A stretch of DNA of 5,845 nt, from assembly GCA_003451715.1 (NCBI GenBank), contig DMJN01000052.1:1-5845 (forward strand). Reading direction: 5' to 3'. Positions within the stretch are counted from its first letter, which is position 1. Each line of letters starts with the position of its first letter. Origin of the DNA: Gammaproteobacteria bacterium (GTDB lineage Bacteria; Pseudomonadota; Gammaproteobacteria; Pseudomonadales; Pseudohongiellaceae). The notes under the pieces are model-generated. The model saw only the letters and a program-made list of their open reading frames with translations. It did not search any database and was not told where the DNA came from. The translations under genes and the position numbers were made by a program. Positions 1 to 5,845 of this stretch are shown in pieces.

Positions 1-23
1 GCTGAATCTTACTATATTAGCGG

Positions 24-92
24 CCGCAGTCAACCGACGCTGCGGTGTGGCGCCCTGCCGTAGGTGGCGTGGAAAATCGTTGATTTTACGGC
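24..92. repeat. Cluster of short inverted repeats in the region before yccA
   Basis: Three small inverted repeats lie together: CCGCAG (24-29) with CTGCGG (40-45); GCCGTA (57-62) with TACGGC (87-92); and, nested inside the second, AAAATC (73-78) with GATTTT (82-87). The inner hairpin has no T tract on either strand, so it is not a classical terminator. It could be the 3' region of a gene outside the window or a structured site near the candidate promoter. I could not identify any coding sequence in 1-235: the open stretches there have no convincing start or recognisable protein. Confidence 0.3.
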
Positions 93-107
93 GTTTACAG
101 GTATGAT
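80..107 (+). promoter_or_regulatory. Candidate sigma70-type promoter upstream of yccA
   Basis: A TTGATT box at 80-85 (4 of 6 matches to the -35 consensus) is followed after 16 bases by TATGAT at 102-107 (5 of 6 matches to the -10 consensus). An overlapping GATAAT at 105-110 is an alternative -10. Transcription would start near 114-116 and leave a leader of about 120 bases before the yccA start codon. This was found by eye only, and the AT-rich stretch at 201-213 could hold another -10 without a good -35. It is the best-placed candidate for yccA, but unproven. Confidence 0.35.
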
Positions 108-225
108 AATTAGTCTAAGCGACACGGTTTTGGCTGTCTAAGCTATTGAATCTATTCGGCTGAACCCCCATATGGAAATAAGGCAAAACAATAGTTGGTC
201 GTTATATATATGAAACTTTACTGTT

Positions 226-230
226 GGAGA
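226..230 (+). promoter_or_regulatory. Ribosome binding site of yccA
   Basis: GGAGA sits 5 bases before the ATG at 236. It decides the start: an in-frame TTG at 224 would overlap this Shine-Dalgarno sequence and has none of its own, so translation most likely begins at 236 with Met-Asn-Glu-Val. Confidence 0.75.
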
Positions 231-235
231 TCACG

Positions 236-907
236 ATGAACGAAGTCGAACTTAATATTGCCCGGGGCCGGGAATCGGCACTGGAGATTAATAAAGTTAT
301 TCGGAATACCTATACGCTATTATCGATGACTTTGTTTTTTAGCGCAGTTTGCGCCGTTACCACCATGCTAATGCAGGTTAGCCAGGGTGTAGGATTTATG
401 CTCTTTATCGGCGGTTTTGTAATGACCTTCGTAGTGAGAGCGTCCGCTAATTCAAGCAAAGGATTGGTGGCTGTATTTATTTTTGCAGGCCTGATGGGTG
501 GAGCATTGGGACCCATTATTTCTGTTTATATGATGGCCTATGGAAATGGATCGGCGATCGTTGCCCAAGCCCTGGGTGGAACCGCGTTAATCTTTTTGTC
601 CTTGTCAGGTTATGCCCTTACAACACGCAAGAACTTTAATTACCTCGGCGGTTTCCTCTTTACAGGCATGATTGTGGCGATTGTGGCAATTATTGCTAAT
701 CTATTCTTGCAGATCCCCGCCTTGAGTTTAGCTATTTCATCCGTGGTTATTTTGCTGATGTCCGGATTCATCCTGTTCGACACCAGCCGATTAATCAACG
801 GTGGTGAACGCAATTACATCATTGCAACAATTGGCCTGTACCTGAGTATATTTAATATATTCATCCATCTACTACATTTACTCGGAGCACTGACCGGCCG
901 AGATTAA
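236..907 (+). CDS. yccA: BAX inhibitor-1 family membrane protein, YccA-like
   Basis: Inner-membrane protein of 223 residues, close to the 219 of E. coli YccA. Shared stretches are recognisable: RNTYTLLS near residue 23, ALGGTAL near 112, LTTRK near 128, NLFLQIPAL near 155, and FDTSRLINGGERNYI near 181. About seven hydrophobic segments are visible (roughly 25-47, 51-68, 76-100, 108-126, 138-158, 163-182, 194-217), as expected for the family. E. coli YccA is both a substrate and a modulator of the FtsH protease and protects jammed SecY from degradation; I infer the same role here. Of the two Asp residues that form the pH-sensitive calcium-gating pair in Bacillus YetJ, the first is present (Asp182) and the second is Ser204. 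As I recall it, E. coli YccA also has Ser at the second position. The gene is followed by its own terminator, so it is probably transcribed alone. In E. coli yccA lies beside tusE; here it lies beside tusDCB. Confidence 0.88.
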   Translation: MNEVELNIARGRESALEINKVIRNTYTLLSMTLFFSAVCAVTTMLMQVSQGVGFMLFIGGFVMTFVVRASANSSKGLVAVFIFAGLMGGALGPIISVYMMAYGNGSAIVAQALGGTALIFLSLSGYALTTRKNFNYLGGFLFTGMIVAIVAIIANLFLQIPALSLAISSVVILLMSGFILFDTSRLINGGERNYIIATIGLYLSIFNIFIHLLHLLGALTGRD

Positions 908-937
908 TTGCCAATTGAGTTCGATCATATGTTTCTG

Positions 938-963
938 AAAGCCCCGTTAATTCGGGGCTTTTT
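938..963 (+). terminator. Rho-independent terminator after yccA
   Basis: A perfect 9-bp stem, AAAGCCCCG at 938-946 pairing with CGGGGCTTT at 953-961, encloses a 6-base loop. The descending arm runs into five T (959-963). It begins 30 bases after the yccA stop. It should end yccA transcription and, lying only 29 bases before tusD, separates the two units. On the - strand the tract after the stem is only three T, so it looks one-directional. Confidence 0.9.
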
Positions 964-992
964 GTTGCCTAATTCGTTGAACTGATCTGACT

Positions 993-1382
993 GTGAAATT
1001 TTCTATTGTGTTATATGCAGCCCCCTATTCCTCGGAGGCAGCAGCGACAGCACTCAAATTCGCCAAGGCCGTACTGGGCCAGGGGCACACCATCTATCGC
1101 TTGTTTTTCTTTAATGACGGTGTTCATGCCGCCAATAGATTCGCCACCGTGGCTCACAATGAAATTAGCCTGCAGCAGCAATGGGATAGCTTCATCGCAC
1201 AGCATGAAATCGATTCGGTAGTCTGTGTAACTTCGGCATTCAAGCGCGGCGTACTGGATGAGCAAGAGGCAAAACGGCAGCAGTTTGGAGTTGCCAGCAT
1301 GTATGGGAGTTCAGAGATAGCTGGATTAGGCCAGCTAATCGACGCTGCAGTTAATTCAGACCGTGTCGTAAACTTCGGTTAG
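993..1382 (+). CDS. tusD: Sulfurtransferase complex subunit TusD (DsrE family)
   Basis: Cytoplasmic DsrE/TusD protein of 129 residues (E. coli TusD has 128). In E. coli the TusBCD heterohexamer accepts persulfide sulfur from TusA and passes it through TusE to MnmA, which makes 2-thiouridine at the tRNA wobble position. The fold signature is clear: a first strand KFSIVLYAAPYSS, the segment YRLFFFNDGVHAAN near residues 35-48, and the active-site Cys78 in VVCVTSAFKRGV, at the same number as the essential Cys78 of E. coli TusD. The start codon is GTG at 993, chosen because the protein then begins at the expected residue; no good Shine-Dalgarno sequence precedes it. It is first gene of tusDCB, 4 bases ahead of tusC. 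DsrE of sulfur oxidisers is the closest alternative, but no dsrAB is near. Confidence 0.92.
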   Translation: MKFSIVLYAAPYSSEAAATALKFAKAVLGQGHTIYRLFFFNDGVHAANRFATVAHNEISLQQQWDSFIAQHEIDSVVCVTSAFKRGVLDEQEAKRQQFGVASMYGSSEIAGLGQLIDAAVNSDRVVNFG

Positions 1383-1386
1383 CCTC

Positions 1387-1761
1387 ATGATAAACGACAG
1401 TCATCGCAAGACCATTACCTTCATCTCCAGAACGCCTCCCTACGGGAGCGACCGCGCACAGTTATGCCTCGATACCGCCCTTGCTGCCGCTGTGTTCGAT
1501 CAGGAGATCAACTATGTATTCCATTCCGATGGCGTACTGCAGTTGCTGAACAAGCAGAATGCCGACGCTATAGATTGTAAAACACTGGGAAATATCGCAG
1601 AAACCCTACAGCTCTATGGCATCAAAAACGCCTTTGTGGATCAGGGCTCACTGCAACAAAGAGATATTCAAGAAGGTGACCTGGCCACAGGCGTCCAATC
1701 CATTGACGTTGAAGGGCTGACCGAAATCATCGACAAATCTCACACCGTGTTTAACCTATGA
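1387..1761 (+). CDS. tusC: Sulfurtransferase complex subunit TusC (DsrF family)
   Basis: Second subunit of the TusBCD sulfur relay, 124 residues (E. coli 119). The N-terminus carries the family pattern of a beta strand then RTPPYGSDRAQLCLDTALAAA (residues 15-35). YVFHSDGVLQLL at 43-54 matches the FFIADGVFQLL element of E. coli TusC, and LYGIKNAFVDQGSLQQR at 76-92 aligns with its LYDIEQCWVCAASLRER. The Cys residues of that last element in E. coli are absent here (Cys is only at 27 and 64), which fits TusC being a structural subunit rather than a sulfur carrier. It starts 4 bases after tusD with a weak ribosome site and overlaps tusB by 4 bases, so translation is likely coupled along the operon. 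Confidence 0.92.
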   Translation: MINDSHRKTITFISRTPPYGSDRAQLCLDTALAAAVFDQEINYVFHSDGVLQLLNKQNADAIDCKTLGNIAETLQLYGIKNAFVDQGSLQQRDIQEGDLATGVQSIDVEGLTEIIDKSHTVFNL

Positions 1762-2048
1762 CGAGTCTCCACACCATCAGTAAGGCGCCTTCATCCAGAT
1801 TGTTTGAAAGTTGCCTGCCCGCTCTCAAACAGGGGGACGGCGTTTTGTTTATCGAAGACGGCGTGTATTACTGCCTTACAGATGCTTCGCTTGCAGTTTC
1901 AAACCCGGGTTTGGAGGTTTTTAGTCTGCAGGAAGATCTTGTTGCCAGGGGCTTGAAGGACCGCAAAATCGATCAAGCCGATGTCATCGACTATAATGGT
2001 TTTGTCGAATTGTGCTGCCGGTACGACAAAGTTATCAGCTGGTTTTAA
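1758..2048 (+). CDS. tusB: Sulfurtransferase complex subunit TusB (DsrH family)
   Basis: Third subunit of TusBCD, 96 residues (E. coli 95). Family features seen are LHTISKAPSS at 4-13, GDGVLFIEDGVYYCL at 26-40 and the C-terminal element VFSLQEDLVARGL near 54-66, which matches YALNEDLIARGL of E. coli TusB, followed by VIDYNGFVELCCRYDKVISWF. Its ATG overlaps the tusC stop as ATGA, the usual sign of translational coupling, and no separate ribosome site is visible. Cys19 lies where DsrH of sulfur oxidisers has a conserved Cys, while E. coli TusB has none. It is the last gene of the unit: the usual companion tusE is not found downstream, and the next gene runs in the opposite direction with its stop 4 bases away. 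Confidence 0.9.
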   Translation: MTSLHTISKAPSSRLFESCLPALKQGDGVLFIEDGVYYCLTDASLAVSNPGLEVFSLQEDLVARGLKDRKIDQADVIDYNGFVELCCRYDKVISWF

Positions 2049-2052
2049 AAAC

Positions 2053-3433
2053 CTACTCCTGAAACCAGGCCAACTTCTGTCGTAGCTTCACAACTTTTCC
2101 GACGATGATAATAGTTGGCGCCTGGGGCTGTTCTTGTTTTGCCACCGCTGGCATGGTCTGAAGTGTCGCGGTGTGTGCTTTTTGAGTCGCCGTCGTGCCT
2201 TGCTGAATTATTGCAACTGGCATCTGCGAATCCATTCCGTGTTCCATAAGTTTTTCACAGATAGTATCCAGGCCCAACAGACCCATATAAAAAGCCAGCG
2301 TTTCCTGCTCCCTGACCAGGGACGGCCAATCCAGGTCCAGCGAACCCTCTTTCAAATGCCCGGTAAGAAAGCGCACGGATTGCGCGTAGTCTCTGTGAGT
2401 CAGCGGTATCCCAGCGTAAGAGGCACAACCCGATGCCGCTGTGACTCCTGGAACGATTTGGAAAGGTGTGTTCTCTCTGGCAAGAGTCTCCAATTCTTCA
2501 CCCCCTCTCCCGAAGATAAATGGATCCCCCCTTTTAGCCGCAACACCTTGTTCCCTTCCTGCACCAGTCGCACTAATATCTGATTGATGGTTTCCTGCTC
2601 TATGCTATGCTCAGCGCAGGCCTTGCCAACATGAATTTTTTTAGAATCGGGGCGCAGACGCGCCATGATTCCCCTCGATACTAATCGATCATAAAGTACT
2701 ACGTCGGCCTTGCGCATTAACCGAAGCGCACGCAGTGTCAACAAATCTGGATCGCCGGGACCTGCACCAACCAGGTAGACCTCGCCTGTTTTGGAATTTT
2801 CATTTTGCAATTCCAATCTACCTGCAATGCGTTCGATAGCCTGCTCACTATCTCCCCCATAGACCAGTTCCGGGATTTCACCCTCCAGGAGTTCTTCCCA
2901 GAAGCGGATGCGGGCGCCGAAATCGCTGAACCTGTCTTTAACCCTGGCTCTGAAGGAACCGAGAATGCGCGCAAATTCACCCATTCTTTCCGGAAGCATG
3001 GTCTCATTCAGCTCTTTTATCTTACGGGTTAGAACCGGTGAAGTAGCACTGCTGGATATCGCCACGACTAGCGGAGATCGATCTACAATCGAGGGCATAA
3101 TAAATGAGCAGAGCTCTGGCTGATCCATCACGTTTACCGGGATATCGAGTTCCCGGGCAGTGTCACTAATCCGTTGGTTTACTGAGCGGTCATCGGTTGC
3201 AGCGACAACCAGGGCGGCTCCTTCAATGCACGTGGGCTGAAAGTCTTGTTCTGAGATTGTAGTGTTCTGGCGGCGGCTCAGTTCAGTCAGTGGCTCTAAG
3301 ATCGAGCTGGCGACAATATGGACCTCAGCGCCGGCTCTGCCCAGCAATTCCGCCTTGCGGCAGGCGACGTCACCTCCTCCAACTACGACACATTTCCTGT
3401 CCCTGATATTCAGGAAAATGGGCAGCAGTTCCA

Positions 3434-3434
<1 letters not shown>
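2053..3434 (-). pseudogene. cysG: Siroheme synthase CysG, broken by a one-base frameshift
   Basis: CysG makes siroheme from uroporphyrinogen III: a C-terminal SAM-dependent bis-methyltransferase makes precorrin-2, and an N-terminal domain oxidises it with NAD and inserts iron. The first frame (3434-2400, 344 residues) starts MELLPIFLNIRDR as in E. coli. It has the NAD-binding VVGGGDVACRKAELL (17-31), NVMD with catalytic Asp104, Ser128, and the methyltransferase start GAGPGDPDLLTL (223-234) and YDRLVS (248-253). At RLKGG (299-303) the frame is lost. The rest, from Asp304-Pro305 through [26 protein letters not shown] to the end at 2053, reads on intact in the -1 frame. Restoring one G gives 460 residues, a normal length. 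As given, the truncated product keeps the dehydrogenase/chelatase half but loses methyltransferase. The start overlaps the serS stop as TAATG. A sequencing error is as likely as a true pseudogene. Confidence 0.9.
2526..2531 (-). other. Frameshift site in cysG (run of six G on the coding strand)
   Basis: The coding strand reads CTA AAA GGG GGG ATC CAT here. Seven G instead of six would give Leu-Lys-Gly-Gly-Asp-Pro and join the two reading frames into the conserved [16 protein letters not shown] motif of the family. The change is therefore a single-base loss in a homopolymer. The sequence is also compatible with a -1 ribosomal slip or with polymerase slippage on the G run, but nothing else seen supports programmed recoding. 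Confidence 0.88.
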
Positions 3435-4732
<1,298 letters not shown>

Positions 4733-5113
4733 TCAGAGCAGTATGCGAGAGACTTGCATGCCTGCGAAGGCAGCGAAGAGGCAGACTACAACACTGCTGA
4801 GTATATAAAAAAGAGCGGTATTGTAGTGGCCCTGCTGGAACAACAAAAGTGCATCGAGTGAGAAAGTTGAAAATGTCGTCATGGCGCCGAGGAATCCGAT
4901 GACCAGCACGGGGCGCCATTGCTCCGCCAGTGCCATTTTCTCGGCAAATAAGATAAACAGCATCCCTATCAGGAAACTTCCCAGCAGGTTCACGGCGAAG
5001 GTGCCCATCGGGAAACTGCCGCCGTTGAATCGCTCCACTGCACTGCTCAGCCAGTAGCGGGAAACTGCTCCCAGGGCGCCTCCGAACGCAATAGCCAGAT
5101 AGGTACTCAGCAT
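4733..5113 (-). CDS. crcB: Fluoride channel CrcB (Fluc)
   Basis: Small inner-membrane fluoride channel of 126 residues, the usual family length. Fluc proteins work as dual-topology dimers that let toxic fluoride leave the cytoplasm. Diagnostic elements are GGALGAVSRYWLS (11-23), GTFAVNLLGSFLIG (37-50) with the pore-lining Asn42, and GFLGAMTTFSTFS (73-85), which carries the phenylalanine and sodium-site region. Four hydrophobic segments are seen (about 3-25, 35-57, 67-90, 98-122). The ATG at 5113 gives the typical short N-terminus, although no good ribosome site precedes it. It sits between lolA (33 bases upstream) and serS (21 bases downstream). With only 33 bases ahead of it there is no room for a fluoride riboswitch, so it is probably expressed constitutively with the operon. 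Confidence 0.95.
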   Translation of the reverse strand: MLSTYLAIAFGGALGAVSRYWLSSAVERFNGGSFPMGTFAVNLLGSFLIGMLFILFAEKMALAEQWRPVLVIGFLGAMTTFSTFSLDALLLFQQGHYNTALFYILSSVVVCLFAAFAGMQVSRILL

Positions 5114-5146
5114 GTGTACCGACCGCGATACTGCGGTGACCCTGTT

Positions 5147-5782
5147 TCACTGCCCATAGTTGTTCTCGATAATTTCGATGCCTGCCGGAGGATTAAATTC
5201 GAACATGCTATCGGCCACCGGCTCATTGCGCTGGATTGTATTGAATCGCCACACCGTCTGCTGGCCATTGACGTTATCGAGATGAATAAGATCCAGCTCC
5301 GAGCTGTAGAAGTTAATCGATATCTGTTCGTAGACACTGTCGCTCGCCAATGGTGTCAAGACAAATTCCCTGGATTCGCTATCACGTGGGGCCTGCAGTA
5401 CGATCTGATATTCCTCGGCCAGGTTGTCGGTCTGGCCATTCAACAGCTGTGCTGCCAATTCTGAGCGGCTGGTATCCCAATCCTCGATTACCACCTGCTC
5501 GAGATCTGGTTGGTAGTTCCATAGTGTCACGCCATTCGTCACCACCAGTTCCGGAAATGGGTTTAGTGTTTCCCAGTAGAATCCATCAGGCTTCTTCAGG
5601 TGCATCTGAATATCACTCTCTTCCAGGATGCCGCCGTCGGATTCGATGATGAGTTGCACCACTGTCGCGGAGAGCGTTTCAATACCCTGCAACAGCGAAT
5701 CGAGCTCGTCGATTGCTGTCTGTTGGGCATGAGTTGTGTCAATGCAGGCACAGGCCAATAGTGCTGCTGTGATTCGTTGCAT
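5147..5782 (-). CDS. lolA: Outer-membrane lipoprotein carrier protein LolA
   Basis: Periplasmic chaperone that takes lipoproteins from the LolCDE transporter and hands them to LolB at the outer membrane. The product has 211 residues (E. coli precursor about 204). A signal peptide is visible at 1-19, with likely cleavage after THA before QQTAIDEL. Family elements are the ESDGGILEESDIQMHLKKPDGFYWET stretch (47-72), TNGVTLWNYQPDLEQVVI (82-99), FVLTPLAS (140-147) and the C-terminal MFEFNPPAGIEII (193-205). Lys64 replaces the Arg of the KRP motif (Arg43 of mature E. coli LolA). The signal peptide is short and weakly basic; a CTG at 5791, just after an AGGG, would add Met-Lys-Leu, so the start is uncertain by three codons. 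An in-frame stop at 5800-5802 rules out anything longer. It follows ftsK after 38 bases, the usual gene order. Confidence 0.92.
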   Translation of the reverse strand: MQRITAALLACACIDTTHAQQTAIDELDSLLQGIETLSATVVQLIIESDGGILEESDIQMHLKKPDGFYWETLNPFPELVVTNGVTLWNYQPDLEQVVIEDWDTSRSELAAQLLNGQTDNLAEEYQIVLQAPRDSESREFVLTPLASDSVYEQISINFYSSELDLIHLDNVNGQQTVWRFNTIQRNEPVADSMFEFNPPAGIEIIENNYGQ

Positions 5783-5820
5783 AAGCTTCAGAGGGCCCTA
5801 CACGTTAATAAACAGGGGAA

Positions 5821-5845
5821 CTAATCGCGAGGCGGCGGAGGTGCG
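5821..5845 (-). CDS. ftsK: C-terminal end of DNA translocase FtsK (partial)
   Basis: The last 25 bases read on the - strand as Ala-Pro-Pro-Pro-Pro-Arg-Asp followed by TAG. E. coli FtsK ends in a very similar LAPPPFD, and in many gammaproteobacteria ftsK lies directly upstream of lolA in this direction. The call rests on seven residues plus gene order, so it is an inference, though a specific one. FtsK is the septal motor that moves chromosome dimers to XerCD; only its tail past the KOPS-reading gamma domain is inside the window. Confidence 0.7.

Noticed and set aside
20..27. GCGGCCGC (NotI site) near the window start
   Set aside because: One eight-base site can occur by chance, and nothing next to it looks like vector sequence.
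1..115. Possible protein fragment on the - strand (an open stretch rich in Arg and Lys)
   Set aside because: It is preceded by an in-frame stop, has no ATG or GTG start, and is too short to identify.
2500..2540. Programmed -1 ribosomal frameshifting in cysG
   Set aside because: The G run does not form a good slippery heptamer in the right phase (A GGG GGG makes the P-site tRNA mispair), no downstream pseudoknot was recognised, and cysG is not known to be recoded. Kept only as a remote option.
2134..2583. 149-codon open frame on the + strand opposite cysG
   Set aside because: It is antisense to the well-conserved cysG, has no ribosome site and its protein resembles nothing; it is a shadow.
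5114..5146. Fluoride riboswitch before crcB
   Set aside because: Only 33 bases lie between lolA and crcB, too few for the riboswitch plus an expression platform.

Overview
The window looks like a piece of a gammaproteobacterial chromosome. The gene content and order resemble the ftsK-lolA-(rarA)-crcB-serS-cysG / tusBCD-yccA neighbourhood of Pseudomonas and relatives, and the closest protein resemblances I can recall are to E. coli and Pseudomonas versions of these genes. I cannot place it more precisely without a search. I see no mobile element, CRISPR array, tRNA, rRNA or evident horizontally acquired gene. This is housekeeping DNA, and I found no convincing new system in it.

Layout. Positions 1-235 are non-coding as far as I can tell: some inverted repeats, a candidate promoter near 80-107, and a clear ribosome binding site just before the first gene. 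On the + strand follow yccA (236-907, a BAX-inhibitor-1 type membrane protein), a strong intrinsic terminator (938-963), and a tight tusD-tusC-tusB cluster (993-2048). On the - strand, converging on tusB with only 4 bases between the two stop codons, is a set of genes read right to left: the last residues of ftsK (5845-5821), lolA (5782-5147), crcB (5113-4733), serS (4711-3434) and cysG (3434-2053). Spacings in this set are 38, 33, 21 and -1 bases, so it is probably one operon.

How the genes relate. TusBCD is the middle sulfur relay for 2-thiouridine in tRNA. CysG makes siroheme, the cofactor of sulfite and nitrite reductases. SerS charges tRNA(Ser), CrcB exports fluoride, LolA carries lipoproteins across the periplasm, FtsK moves DNA at division, and YccA modulates the FtsH membrane protease. 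The one linking theme is sulfur and tRNA metabolism (tus, cysG, serS); the rest is conserved gene order rather than a pathway.

The main anomaly is a one-base frameshift in cysG, at a run of six C on the + strand (2526-2531) inside the conserved GGDP motif of the methyltransferase domain. Everything downstream of it is intact in the other frame, so it is either a homopolymer sequencing error or a very recent mutation. Also worth noting are the absence of tusE beside tusB, the absence of rarA between lolA and crcB, and a Lys in LolA where E. coli has the functionally important Arg43.
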